Source: Panagrolaimus kolymaensis (lineage: Eukaryota; Nematoda; Chromadorea; Rhabditida; Panagrolaimidae). Taken from it: a DNA stretch of 64,000 nucleotides. A model generated the notes under the pieces. The model did no database searches. It was given only the letters and a program-made list of their open reading frames with translations, and was not told where the DNA came from. This document shows positions 10,225 through 21,536 of this stretch, piece after piece (position 1 is the stretch's first letter; every line of letters begins with the position of its first letter). The stretch covers positions 973,650 through 1,037,649 of the forward strand of contig JAJQJQ010000063.1 of NCBI GenBank assembly GCA_028622995.1, read 5' to 3'. The position numbers and the translations under genes were made by a program.

Positions 10225-12462
10225 CAAAACAAAACAAAAGTTTGAAAGACAGAAAAGTGAATGAACGAATGAAAATTTTTCAATGAAACGAAAGCATAGG
10301 AATGAGTTTCTCGAATATGAAAATTATCGTTGCAAGAGATGGCTTTTTTATTGAATGGCTGGCTTTTTTTGTTGTTGCTTTCCTTGCATTCTCATCATCG
10401 AAAATAAATTTTACGTGTATTTTTTATAAAGCTTGAAAACAAAAAATTAGTGTTCAATGGAAAATTTTTTTGTTACTACTTACAGTATTCTCAGGTTCAT
10501 TAAGCTTTTTTTGATTATGAGTTTCTTCCAAAATGCATTATTTTTTTTTTGTCAAATTGCATTTATTCTATTTATTTTTTTGAACACTTGGATTGCTATT
10601 TTTTGATGATAATTATAACAACAAGCGTGAAAGGGAATAAATAATATTAGTAACTTTCTTTCTTTTGCAATGCAAAATCAAAGGTAAAAATGAAATTACT
10701 ACAAAAGCAGCTACCGCTGTTGTTTTTTTATTGAAAATTTGGTTTTTCTGCGTAATAAGTTTATTTATACAATTTCTCAAGCTTTGGTGCTAAAAGTCAA
10801 TGAGGTTAATGCTTTAAAAAACTATTTTTTTTTCACGGCGAATAAATATTCAATTATGACAGACTGATTACCTAAAAATAATGTTTTTATAAAAATAAAA
10901 AATTAAGTTTTTTCTTGAACTCAATGAAAAAAAAGATTTTTGGTATATTTTTAGTGGACCAGAATTTCGAAAGTAAAAAAAACAATTAATTTTTTATGTT
11001 GGTGTTTTTTATTTTTATTTTTTGGTAAATAAAGTTAAAAATCATCAAAAAAATAATAAGAGGAAAGACAAAAATATTTTTTTATTTTTTGAATAAAAAG
11101 TTTGTTTTTTTGGAAAGCAAAGTAGCAAAGCATCAAAGTGGAACTTGATTTAAGGTGCAACTGCAGCAGCATTAAGAGTTTGGAGATTAAAAAGTCATTA
11201 ATTAATTTGTTTTGTTTTTTCTACGTTTATTAAATTTTTGTTTTTTTCGGCTACATTCATTTAAGGGATATTTAAGGAGATCAAAAAGCTGTGTGGTTTT
11301 TCATTTTTTAAAAAAAAACAATAAAAAAGTGAACGGCTTTTTTGTGGCTTTGCTTTATTTGTTTGTGGATACATTTTATTTTTCAAACTTCAAAAACAAA
11401 AATTAAAAAAGCATGAAAATATATTTCTTGGTAAAATAGCTGACGAGGAAGTTTAAAATTGTTTGTTATTGTTGGATTTATTGTTTATTGAAGGAACAAA
11501 AAACAATTTACGTAAAAGAAAACATTTTTATTTAAAATCATTGAAGTTGAAGAATTTTATTAATTAAATTAATTGTTTGATATTATTAATTTTCTTTTGC
11601 AAACATACCTTTTATTGAATTTCGATTTGGATGTCAATAGTTTTTTTTTGCTTCAACGAACATTGTTATTTTTTTGTAGCTGAATTAAAAGATTTTTGGC
11701 CGTAGCAAAAAAAATTCAGTCTGTTTTTTAACGGAAGTGGAATTTCATAATTTCTTTGTTAATTAAATAAAATTTGTGGTTTGAAACTTCTGATTATTTT
11801 TAGCAAACTAGACTTTCTGAACTTTCAAATAACTCAATAGCCACTTTTCAAGCTTTGGACTTATTTTTTTTATTTAAGCATCGTCAATAAATTCACTCAA
11901 TTAATTTTTATTAGTTTGTGATTCACAAATTTTTACATTTCTCTCGAGATTTAACTTATCAAAACTCATCAGACGACAAACTTTCAACTCAACTCGCTTC
12001 AGCATTTTTTTATTCAAACATCAGTGTTTTTGATTTTGCTTAAACTTATTACACCTGGCGATATTATTTCTTGTGCATATTTATAAAAATTAGCATCGAA
12101 ACTTTGACAAACTAATAAAAATCTGTCCCCTTTATTTATTTTTATTAAATTATACATACATATTTCAAATACATACGCTGACAAAAAAATTATTTGAAAA
12201 AATACTAAAATTATTTACTAAAATTAAATTACTTAATTCAAGACACGAGTGAAAACGAAAGGCGCAAGCTGATAATAATTAATTGTTTAACGAAATAATA
12301 TTTATTATTCGAGTGAATTGGAATTTTTTTTACACCTGTGAAAATATTTTGCAATTGAAAAGTCAAAACTAAAAAAGTAGTTGTTACTTTATAAATATAT
12401 TTTTTATTTTTGTTCCAAGTAATAATATATTTTTTTGAAAATATTGTAGCTGTTTATTAAAT
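10225..12462. other. Divergent intergenic region
   Basis: About 2.2 kb of AT-rich DNA between the I-2-like gene (-) and the chemoreceptor (+), so it must carry both promoters. Long A and T runs are frequent. An open frame at 11212-11406 is Phe/Lys-rich noise. I see no RNA gene, inverted repeat or motif array. Confidence 0.6.
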
Positions 12463-13575
12463 ATGTTTCTCAAATACTTTACTAATCCCAATAGCTTAAA
12501 TTATAACATGTCAGAAATCTTCGATCAAGGAATAACAAAATTTTTAATTCCAACGATGCATTACACTTCAATAATTACCATATTCTTTAGTTTAATATTA
12601 ATTATAATAATAATATTTAAAACTCCAAAACAAATGAAATTTTTTAAAACTTATTTACTTCCATATGTTTTTAATACTTTATTATTGGAAATTGTGATGT
12701 TACTTTTTAAACCTTTGTTATTGCATCCATTTTTTGCTCTCGTGTCCTTAGAAATGACTGAAACGGGTTCGCCCAAAATATTACTAATTTTATTTATATT
12801 TATGGCATATTTTGCTATGGCTTTAATTGATTGCATTGCAGGAATGGCAGCGGAAAGATATTTTGCTTTAACCGATTTAAATTCCAAGCATTCACGAAAA
12901 CCATTTATAATTTTTTGTGTTTTGTCTCTGTCGAGTTTATGTTTTTTGATTTTAAGTGTAATTTTAATTTGTTTTGATTCCATTCGACATACTTTTATTA
13001 TGCCTTCAGCTGAAGCAAATATATTTTTAAATTTGCATTTAAAAAATTTTAATCAATTTTATGCAATTAAATCCATTTTAGTTTTTCGAACTGATATTTC
13101 TCTCTCTAATTTTACGATAGGTTTCACACTTTTTGTTGTATTTGTTTTTTCAAGATATTTAATTGCTTTGATTTTTTTTGTTTTGTGTGCAATTAAATCT
13201 CATAGTTCTATGGTTGGAATGTCGAGAACTTTACGAAAACATAATTCCATGCTTCTTCGATGCACGTACGCCCAATTTGGAGGGTTTTGCATTTTTGCTG
13301 GATTTCCTGCAATCGTGATAGTCTTAATTTATTATTTCTACTCGGAACCCAGCAAAATTATTTATCTTTGTTTTGCTCTTATGAATACTTTCGGTTTATT
13401 TGATATTTTAATTACCGTAATTTGCATTAAACCATATCGAAATTTCTTCCTTGATTTGATTCATTTGGATTTTTGTTGTTCCAAGGTTTCACCCAAAAGA
13501 AAATATGGACGCCAACCTTCGATAAATGTAATAAATATTATTAATCGAAGAATGACTCTTAAACATCCATTCTAA
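12463..13575 (+). CDS. Serpentine chemoreceptor, Str superfamily (Srh/Sri-like)
   Basis: Uninterrupted frame of 370 aa with seven predicted membrane helices (about 32-54, 64-87, 105-128, 146-168, 219-245, 270-292, 300-325). Features typical of nematode Srh/Sri chemoreceptors are a TPKQMKFFKTYLLPYVF stretch after helix 1, an AERYFAL motif after helix 3, a hydrophilic third inner loop, and KPYRNFF closing helix 7. Such receptors sit in sensory cilia and detect chemical cues through G proteins. An alternative ATG at codon 16 is possible. Having no intron in 1.1 kb is unusual for this family and unlike the intron-rich genes either side. Subfamily assignment is tentative. Confidence 0.85.
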   Translation: MFLKYFTNPNSLNYNMSEIFDQGITKFLIPTMHYTSIITIFFSLILIIIIIFKTPKQMKFFKTYLLPYVFNTLLLEIVMLLFKPLLLHPFFALVSLEMTETGSPKILLILFIFMAYFAMALIDCIAGMAAERYFALTDLNSKHSRKPFIIFCVLSLSSLCFLILSVILICFDSIRHTFIMPSAEANIFLNLHLKNFNQFYAIKSILVFRTDISLSNFTIGFTLFVVFVFSRYLIALIFFVLCAIKSHSSMVGMSRTLRKHNSMLLRCTYAQFGGFCIFAGFPAIVIVLIYYFYSEPSKIIYLCFALMNTFGLFDILITVICIKPYRNFFLDLIHLDFCCSKVSPKRKYGRQPSINVINIINRRMTLKHPF

Positions 13576-13625
13576 ATTTTTTTTAAATGGGAGGAATTCT
13601 TTTGTTTTTTGATTTCTGAATTTGT

Positions 13626-13639
13626 TTTATTTATTTATT
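13626..13639 (-). terminator. Poly(A) signals of the 5'-nucleotidase gene
   Basis: TTTATT repeated on + reads as overlapping AATAAA on -, about 50-60 nt past the stop codon of the minus-strand nucleotidase gene. The opposing receptor gene has its own signal at 13669-13674, so the two mRNAs probably overlap at their 3' ends. Confidence 0.5.
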
Positions 13640-13668
13640 AAATTTATATATTTCTAAAAAAATGCGCG

Positions 13669-13674
13669 AATAAA
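13669..13674 (+). terminator. Poly(A) signal of the chemoreceptor gene
   Basis: AATAAA lies 94 nt after the receptor stop codon and is followed by an A-rich stretch. It sits within 15 nt of the stop codon of the convergent nucleotidase gene. Confidence 0.6.
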
Positions 13675-13688
13675 ATACAAAAAAAAAA

Positions 13689-14612
13689 TTATGCATGTTT
13701 TTGATTTAATAAATTAAAAATTTCTATTGGCACTTCCATGGATGGACAATCAATTAAAAGGATATCAAAAGCATTGAAATAATTTTCAAATCGATCATCA
13801 AAACTATGATTCAAATATCCAATTTTAAGGGCGGTGCTTTCATTCACGATTCCAATATCCATGTGAACATCTTCAATGCTATCACCAAGGAGAAGCACGT
13901 TTGGGCGAGATTTAATTTCGCCGGAATATGATTTTTCTTTGTTGTCGGTTAAAGAAGCAGAATTTTTACAAAAACTATGAATCAAAGGTTCGGTAAAAGA
14001 TTCACAAATATCATTTTTTTGATTGAAATTCATAAAATTTGAAATAATATGCAAATTTTTTGGAAGTTCTTTTTTACCGACGTCCATCTTTTTTTCTAAA
14101 ATCATTTCAATAATATTTCCAATACCCGCGCTAAAAATAATTAATGGAACATTTTTGATTTTTGAAAGTTTAATAAATTCTAAGGCTTCGTCGCGAAGGT
14201 ACAAGGGAGCATCCAAAGTAAATCCTTCAATATCAGAATAAGATAAATCTGAATTAATAATATATTCGTGAGCTTTGCGCCAATAATCTTCCATTTTTGG
14301 AATTTTTTCAGCTTTCGTCAAATTTTTGCAACATTCAATAGGCGAATATTTTTTAACTAAAACTTCCAAATTTTCTGCCAATTCTGGACGAATTTCTTTG
14401 GTGCATTTAACAAAAATTGAATGAGTTATTAAACATTCTTTTCCATTAGCATCTTTAAATTTGGATAAAGTATAATCAAAATCAGAAACAATCATAAGTT
14501 TATCATAACCATCGGAAATAATTTTATTGATTTTTCTTTCAACTTCTTCAAGATTCTTTATTTTAATATAAGAATATTTTTTTAATAAATCATTGATAAT
14601 TGACGAAGACAT
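13689..14612 (-). CDS. Cytosolic 5'-nucleotidase III (pyrimidine 5'-nucleotidase, UMPH-1)
   Basis: Intronless frame of 307 aa, close to the roughly 300 of the family. It is a HAD-superfamily phosphatase that dephosphorylates pyrimidine monophosphates such as UMP and CMP in the cytosol. HAD motif I is SDFDYTLS with the nucleophile and general acid Asp44 and Asp46; motif II is IIFSAGIGN; motif IV is LLLGDSIEDVHM, with both acidic residues retained and Glu where many members have Gly. The family cap helices with YWRKAHEYI and EALEFIKLSK lie between. The gene is convergent with the chemoreceptor, with 113 bp between stop codons, and starts about 206 bp past the stop of the LRR gene on the same strand. 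Identity is secure. Confidence 0.93.
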   Translation of the reverse strand: MSSSIINDLLKKYSYIKIKNLEEVERKINKIISDGYDKLMIVSDFDYTLSKFKDANGKECLITHSIFVKCTKEIRPELAENLEVLVKKYSPIECCKNLTKAEKIPKMEDYWRKAHEYIINSDLSYSDIEGFTLDAPLYLRDEALEFIKLSKIKNVPLIIFSAGIGNIIEMILEKKMDVGKKELPKNLHIISNFMNFNQKNDICESFTEPLIHSFCKNSASLTDNKEKSYSGEIKSRPNVLLLGDSIEDVHMDIGIVNESTALKIGYLNHSFDDRFENYFNAFDILLIDCPSMEVPIEIFNLLNQKHA

Positions 14613-14817
14613 AAGTTATTTATTACAAATTATTACATTGAAAAAATTTGTATTTATAAAATATAAAACAATGCTAAGAGCTTATTTGGCAGCAGATGCA
14701 TTATGCCACTGATACGAGCTTTTCAAACTCGTGACAAATTTTATTTTTTTAAACAAAAACAGAAAGTTTAGTAGAAACAAAAAAAAGTAATAAGAGTTTT
14801 ATTTATCTCGAAGATAT

Positions 14818-16935
14818 TCAAGGAAATAATTTTAGGCTTTCATTCTTTTCCATTTTTTCATAGGTTCTATTACAAAAAACTCCAGTAATTGTGTACATAT
14901 ATTGTTTCAAATTTGAACAAAACAAAAATCTTTTTCTTTTTACAAGCTTATTAGCAATTTTCGTTGTAACACTTTTAACATCATCGATGAGCCATGCCAT
15001 AGAGCAATTACAATTAAAACGGTTAATATTAAATTTAATTATTTCGACATTTGTCCAATCGAGTAGTTTTTCGGGTAAAATAGAAAGATTGCACATTAAA
15101 AAAGAAATGAATGTCAAATTTTTTGGCTGAGGTTGATTACAAATATATCCAAAGGCATTTTCATGAATATATGTAAGTTCTTCATTTCGGTGAAAATTTA
15201 ATTTTTCAAGATTTACTAAACCGCAAAAATCGCATTCACCAATAAACTTAAGTTTTGTATTTTGCATCTCAATTGTTTTAATATTTTGAAGATCTCGAAT
15301 TGCACGAGGAATTGAGATGAAATAATTATCATTAAGCCATAAATTTTCTAATCTAAAAAACATTAATTAAAACGCGTCACATTCATCAAATTGCCGTTAA
15401 TACTATTTTATAATAAATAGCTAAAAACAAAAAGCAAGAATATTAAAAAAAAAGTTGTTATTTTTTTTTAATAGTACGTTACCGCCACTGTGTGAGTGAT
15501 TATATTCTAAAGGCTTGAAACTCCAATATTTTGATGATTCTTGGTCAACAACAATCATAGTTTTTGAGGCTAAAGAATAGCGAGAAAAAAGAAAATAAAA
15601 TAATTTAGTTTGTTATTTGGCTAAAGAATATAGATGAAAAATTCCGATACAGAAGTATACTACAAGCCATTTGCATAACCAATCTTAGTTTCTGGATATT
15701 TGAGTATTTTTAAAAAATGGTTTAATTTAAGTTTCCTATAAGCTCGAATGTATGTATAACTTACGAAGAATTTTTAAATATTCCATCATCTAAACGTAAT
15801 AAATGGCAATGACTCAAATCCAATGATTTTAAATTGTTAGGAAATTTAAAACCATTTAAGAATTTAATATTTTCATTATAGCTAAGATCCATGGTTATAA
15901 GATTTTCAAGATGTAAAAATGCGAAACGAGAAAGTGTCAAATTAATATTTCCGCTTAAATCCAATATCTTCAACGTTTGACCAAGAATTTTTGTTAAAAC
16001 CATTTCATCTATGCTTGTCAAGAGATTGCTTCGGAAAGAAAGTTCTTTTAATACAATAAATTTATCAAAAACTCCATTTTCAATGTAATCAATTATATTT
16101 GCATTGAAGTCTAAACTTTCTACAGTGGATTCATGCCCTGGTAATAGTTTACCCTGAAAAGAAAAGTTATAACGATTTTCTTTATAATTAAAGCTTTTAG
16201 ATTTATCTTTTCCAAAAGTTTTATTTTGTTATGATCAAATATGCCTTTAGTTATGACCAAACTGTTATCGGTAATTTTAAAATTATCACTTGAGTATTTA
16301 CAAAAATAATGATAGGGATAGTTTTCCATGTCCAGGGTGCAATTAAACGTGTTATTAACACAACTACATAGTGTTACTTAAAAAATGAAATTCATTATGA
16401 TTATAACTTCTTCCTAGATACTTTTCAAAGCTAAAGTAAAATAACAAATTTGATATGTCATTGCTAACTAATTTACAGATTTTTGCTAAGAAAAATGACT
16501 AAAACAGAAAAATAATGAGTATGATTATTAAGGAAAGGGTAGGAACAGGTCTCTTCCTTATTCCCGTCTAGCACAACTTTGCGTTATTACCAATCGGTAA
16601 ATTTTCAAAGTGACGGGACCTGGCGGGGCGATTTTTAAAATTAGATTAAAAAAATCCACAAGAAAGCCCAAGGCAAAAAAAAGGCCACGACCCGCTGTTC
16701 CAGACGTGAAAATTTGGCCCGTGAAAGAGGCCTGGGTAGAACAGAAAGCAATAAAAAGAAGTAAAGCAGTAATTAGAATTATTTTCTCATAAAACACGCA
16801 TTTAAAAACAAACTTACTTTGTTTTCCATTTTTTAAATAACATCTAAAGTCTTCCGTTTCAATTCCTTTATTTAAGTTAATAAAATTTAAACACAAACAC
16901 ACAATCATAAAATGAAAACACAACATTTTGTTCAC
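14818..16935 (-). CDS. Secreted leucine-rich-repeat protein with LRRCT cap
   Basis: Model of four exons on -: 16935-16818, 16376-16258, 16153-15765, 15352-14818; about 386 aa. The first about 24 residues are a signal peptide (MNKMLCFHFMIVCLCLNFIN). A cysteine-bearing N-cap follows (CSCVNNTFNCTL), then LRR units, clear in LKILDLSGNINLTLSRFAFLHLENLITMDLS-like stretches and LENLWLNDNYFISIP, and an LRRCT with NRFNCNCSMAWLIDDV. No membrane helix or GPI-type tail follows, so the product is probably secreted or cuticle/matrix-bound. The exon 2 donor (GT at 16257-16256) is the least certain junction; it is the only phase-0 GT giving a usable intron. Introns 1 and 3 are long (441 and 412 nt), and intron 1 contains a GC-rich insertion. 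No ortholog recognised. Confidence 0.75.
16553..16792. repeat. GC-rich insertion inside an LRR-gene intron
   Basis: About 240 bp in intron 1 of the LRR gene stand out by GC content against flanks of roughly 75% AT. The stretch makes open frames on both strands (on - it would read through from the first LRR exon after the ignored donor). I take it to be a repeat or transposon fragment rather than coding, because the exon 1 donor GTAAGTTTG is strong and the LRR N-cap continues only after the intron. No target duplication identified. Confidence 0.4.
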
Positions 16936-17946
16936 TCTTAAAAATTGATTGGCAAAGCCACTCGTTGTGGAAGCTCAACGAGTGGGAAATAATTAAGCAA
17001 GTCAACAACGAAAGTGCCAAACAGGTCACAAAAAAAGGTGCGCAAAAAAACTATACCTTCTTTTTCTTTTTTAAGAGCGGAAAGAAAGTCTTTGGCAAAA
17101 AAATATTCAGCATGTATGTATTTTTGCTTAATCAACATTTTTTTTCTTTCGTTTTTTTGAGCATACTTGTGGTGTTGCAGTTAATCGTTTCGTTTATCAT
17201 AAAATTTAATAATGATTTAAATTTTTTTTTTCGTTTATTCTTGGTGTAATTTATATTTAAAAAAATAATAATCAATAAATAAATGAAAAATTTATCATTT
17301 TAAAGGGTTGATCAGGAAATTTAAGTTCGGGAACAGTAATTTTTTTAAAAGATGAAGGTTCAACATAAATTTTTTTTTCTTCATAAAGTTAAGACAAGAA
17401 ACATTAAAGAAAACCAAACTTTATTTTTGTTCATTTTTGTTTTTAGTGCTCATTGGTCATCAAAAAATGAAAAAAAATTACGGAATTTTTAGTTCAGCAC
17501 TTCATTCTTGCACATAATTAGTATTAAATAATTAAATATACAACACAGTAAAAGGTGATTACAAAATAGAATAAAATTCTTGTAGCGACTGTTTTACATT
17601 TTTTTTCGAACTTTGAACTTTTATTTCCGTGTATCATTAGGGAAAGTTACCTTCGCGACTTTTGAGATGCATTATTCTCAAATATGTTTGAGAACGCTAC
17701 GTATTAATTAAAAATTATATACTTGATTTCGTAACAAAAGAAAACTTTACAGGTTTGTTTACTTGCCATAGCACTTCTTTATTATTTCATAAAAATGTTT
17801 ATGAAAAAAATTGGAAAAGTTTAAGATAATCAAGTTTTTTGTTTATTATTACATTTATTTTTTTGTAATTCTTTATAAAAAAATATATATTAGTGTCTCA
17901 TTTTCAAAACCAATAAAGTTATTTACTATTTTTTGTTGTTGATAAA
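16936..17946. other. Divergent intergenic region
   Basis: About 1 kb of AT-rich sequence between the LRR gene (-) and the small secreted peptide (+). It presumably holds both promoters. Overlapping open frames near 16938-17249 are composition artefacts. Nothing else is seen. Confidence 0.6.
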
Positions 17947-18240
17947 ATGAATTCAAGAAATTTCTTTTTTACTATAGTTTTTGTTATTTTATTTTGCAAT
18001 ATTTTTATTTCCACAAATTTATTTCATTATCATCGAATCATTCGACGACAATTGGGATATGGCGGACGTGTTGGTCATGGCCCATCATCATTTATGGGTC
18101 CAGGAGCTATGAGTGGAAATGGACTTCCAATTGGACCTAAATCATTTGATGATAATAAATTATTAAAACAGAGACAAGCTGTTCATGCTGCAAATGTTAA
18201 AAATATTGCTATTCAAGGTTTAGCAGCTTTGCAACATTAA
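17947..18240 (+). CDS. Small secreted peptide, unknown family
   Basis: Single-exon frame of 97 aa. An N-terminal hydrophobic segment (about 6-25, FFFTIVFVILFCNIFI) is a signal peptide. Soon after comes a dibasic RR (residues 34-35), then a Gly/Pro/Met-rich stretch (QLGYGGRVGHGPSSFMGPG), and a helical-looking Ala/Gln-rich tail ending AALQH. This layout resembles a propeptide or neuropeptide-like precursor, but there is no Gly-Lys-Arg amidation site and no repeated peptide. Antimicrobial, cuticle and structural roles are equally possible. Base composition in the frame is richer in GC than the flanks, and AATAAA overlaps the stop (18239-18244). I recognise no named family. Confidence 0.7.
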   Translation: MNSRNFFFTIVFVILFCNIFISTNLFHYHRIIRRQLGYGGRVGHGPSSFMGPGAMSGNGLPIGPKSFDDNKLLKQRQAVHAANVKNIAIQGLAALQH

Positions 18241-18244
18241 TAAA

Positions 18245-19589
18245 AAAAAGAGTTTTGTAATTTCGTTTGTATAAATTTTTTGGATATCATAAAATTTTTA
18301 GTTAATAAAATAGTGAAATTTTGACAATGTAATATTAAAAAAATAATTTCGCTGCAACGAAAAACTACAAAACATAAAAATGAGTATCCGAGTTTTTTTT
18401 AACTTTGAAAGTGTCTATCAAATTTTTCGTTACCTTTATTTCTAAAATTCGAATATCGACGAAAAATTTTCAGTGAAAAAAATTTAAAAATTCTACCATG
18501 ACAACCTAAAACGCGATACTAATTAAATTAAGTTCATTTTTTTCTTGTTGGCGGAACATTAAACTTTTTTTTACATTTTATACAAATTAATTAATTCGGG
18601 ACTATGATCTTTAACTCTACTCTTTTTTTCTTTCTTTCCCAATCAATTAATTACGTAATGGGAACAACAGTGACCAATATTTTTTTGGGGTTTTTGAACA
18701 CGTGAGTTGCAAGAGCTTTTTTAATTTTTTTGTTAATGTCTAGAAAAAATTTTGAAAAGTTCTTCACCTTTTCTTTTCCCATGCTTTGCAAAGGCTGTGA
18801 ATTTCAAAAACAAACGTTTTTCATTCGGGATTTTTGCGTGAAAAAAACTATAGTTTTCTAATTTAAAAAGTTAATCCATGAATTAAATCGAATTTTTTAT
18901 CGTTGTGGGACTTTTATTTTGCACAACCACGAATTTGGTCGTCAATCTCGAATATAGCTACTCTTTGCACTAATAAACTTGTATACTACAATTTTTTTAT
19001 TATTTTTCAACAAAAAAAAAGATTTTTTGTTCTGCCTTTTTTTCATTTTCTTTGCCCAAAAAACTTTAAAACTGAAAAAGAAAAAACCGATAACGAAAAA
19101 ATTGGGGGAAAGGAAAAATGAAAAAGAAATGAGACGTTGTTTCAAATCGATTTGATTCCATTCGATTAGATTTGATTGTTGTTGGTTGTACACCTTCCTT
19201 CTCTCTTTATTTTCTTTTCTCGCAAATCAACTAACTTTTTTTCTTCCTTTTTCTCAAAGGGCATTAATTTTTTAATTTTTGCTGTTAAAAACTTTCTTAT
19301 TTTTTCGTTTACTTTTTTTTATTCCTTTTTATACGATAGTGTTTTTGATACGTTTTTCTTTTCCATCGCCGACAACATGTTTATTTTAAAATATAAAACA
19401 AATTAAAATATCTGTTTTGCCCAATTTTTTTCTTCTTTTGATCGCAATCAATCATTTATTTATTTTTAATTTTGTCTTCTTTTAGGGTGCATTTATATTT
19501 TTTTATTATTCTTTTTGTTTCTATAATTAAAATAGAAAAATTATTGTGAAAACCAAACCAAAGAAAGAAAAAGAAATAAATAAAAAAAT
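18245..19589. other. Intergenic, AT-rich
   Basis: About 1.3 kb between two plus-strand genes with many T runs. Open frames at 18903-19406 on both strands are Phe/Lys-rich and lack family features. The last 150 bases are probably the thioesterase promoter and leader. Confidence 0.6.
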
Positions 19590-21536
19590 ATGGCTAGTAA
19601 TCATTCGCTAAAAACGGTTTTTAATGCTCTTGATGATTTTAGACGTATTGATGAAGATACGATACGGTAAGATTCCTTAACTATTTTTTATTATGGCTCT
19701 CTCATTAGCAAAATTTTTACTCTTAAGAATTTGATCGCAGAGATTTTTTAAAACTAATAATGACAAAAATAACACAAAGAGAAGAAATTTGCTAAATTCT
19801 CAATTTTGGACGAATTATATTATATTGTTGTCAATCTTGGGTTTGATTCCACCAAAATTGCCATGAAAAACGAAAATCATACAAAATTTTAAAAACTTTT
19901 ATAAAGCCTTTATAATTTTATTTTTATAGTTGCATTTCTCTTAACAAAATTAATTCAGATACTATTAATTTTTTTATTCCCTGCTTAATTAAAAACGAAT
20001 TAACACGTTTATCCATTTTTTTTTCTTCAGATGGAATGGCCCACATCTTGGAGGTCCATTTATGATAAAGCGTTTATTTGGTGGAGCCACTTTTGCATTA
20101 TCATATTTGGCTATCAAACAATTTGTTCCGGATATAACTGTAGAAAAAATGCAATTAAATTTATTTCGACCAGGTACTTACTTACTTTCCATCATTTTAT
20201 TATTTATTCAAATACATATTGCTTTTGTTTTTTAGGTGATTCGGATGGACCATTAAATTTTTCTTTAGTTCAATCTGGTTCACGAACATTATTCATTTTA
20301 ACTATATTACAAAAGGATAAATTAATTGCGTTAGCTCGATTTCGAGCAATTCCATCAAAAGAATTTTTAATGAAATCTAAAATTAAGCCTTGGGCTCAAC
20401 CTTCGAAACCCGTGAATCATTATCCGGTTTTATCAAATATGCGAGATATTTCTCCACATCCATCTGTGGCAGGGTTTTCTGATCGAAGATATAATAATGA
20501 ATGGTTATTCCATTTGAGACCATTGGATTGGAATCATTTTTATGGGGTGGATTTAAATCGAAAACCCATTCAAACTTATTTAACTTTAAATCAACATGCA
20601 ATTGATTCAAATTTAAAATCCTTGGATCCTTTAGCCGTTCTTTTAATGGCTGCAGATTTTATGGTATTTCAATCACCAAGAAATATTCATAAACTTGCAA
20701 ATCGACAAGATGATTGTGTCGCGGGATCCACGATGAATTTTGTGGCGTGGTTTCATGAAATTGATGGGTTTCAGGTAAATTTAATAATTGAAATTAGAAT
20801 TAAAATTTGGCGGCCAAAGTAACTTTATTAATTTTTTTTTCCAAATTTTCCCAATCACTGCAAAACAAGTCTTTTTGTCAATTTAAAAAAAACAAATAGT
20901 TTCAAAAAAAACTTTTAGTTTTTTTCGCAAAAAATACCAGACAGATTTTTATAAAATAAGTTGTTTATAGCTATAATCGACTTTGACCTTCAAAATTTTC
21001 TCACGGAATAATTATTATCGTATTTTTTTGAAAAAAAAATCAAACTCGTTTTTAAAATATCAAAAACAAAAAGATATTTGTGCAAACTATTTTTTTATCT
21101 TTGAACGTTTTGGTCGCACTTTTCTATTTTTGGTTGTGGAGAAACTTTCCAAAATAGACAATGAAAGGTTTATCTTTCATTTTTAAATCATTAATTTATT
21201 ACCGACATTACACTTTTATGTTTGATCAGCGCAAAAATACCAAAGTTAAAATAGTCTATGTGGCGGTAGTATCGAGAAACGCATCCATTATTTATCCACA
21301 GAAAAATGTTATAACCTTTTTATTTTATTTTTAAAAACTACAAATATTTTCATGTTTTTTATTTTTTTTAGCCATTTGATGATTTTTTACTTGAAAATCA
21401 TTTGGATGCTTTTGGACATGGATGCGCATATTTACCTGGAAGAATTTTTGATACCAAAGGTCGATGTTTAATGACATATTCACAGGAATCTTTTGTAAGT
21501 TCCACTGAGCTAACACTCAGCGATGCTAGATTGTAA
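19590..21536 (+). CDS. Acyl-CoA thioesterase II family (ACOT8/TesB-like), peroxisomal
   Basis: Four exons: 19590-19666, 20031-20173, 20236-20774, 21372-21536; 307 aa (human ACOT8 is 319). The enzyme hydrolyses fatty acyl-CoAs to free acid and CoA. Double hotdog features are visible: FGGATFALSYLAIKQFVP with MQLNLFRPGDSDGPL and the GSRTLFI strand in the first hotdog; LDPLAVLLMAADFMVF, then MNFVAWFHEIDGFQPFDDFLL and GRIFDTKGRCLMTYSQESF in the second, which matches the family's DDWLL and TCAQEG region. The last three residues are ARL, a PTS1-type peroxisomal signal where mammalian ACOT8 has SKL. Intron 3 is long (597 nt) and the start codon has no obvious SL site next to it. The family call is firm; substrate preference cannot be read. 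Confidence 0.88.

Noticed and set aside
16558..16935. 125-codon minus frame continuing the LRR signal peptide
   Set aside because: It reads through a strong GTAAGTTTG donor into intronic GC-rich sequence; the LRR N-cap resumes only with splicing.
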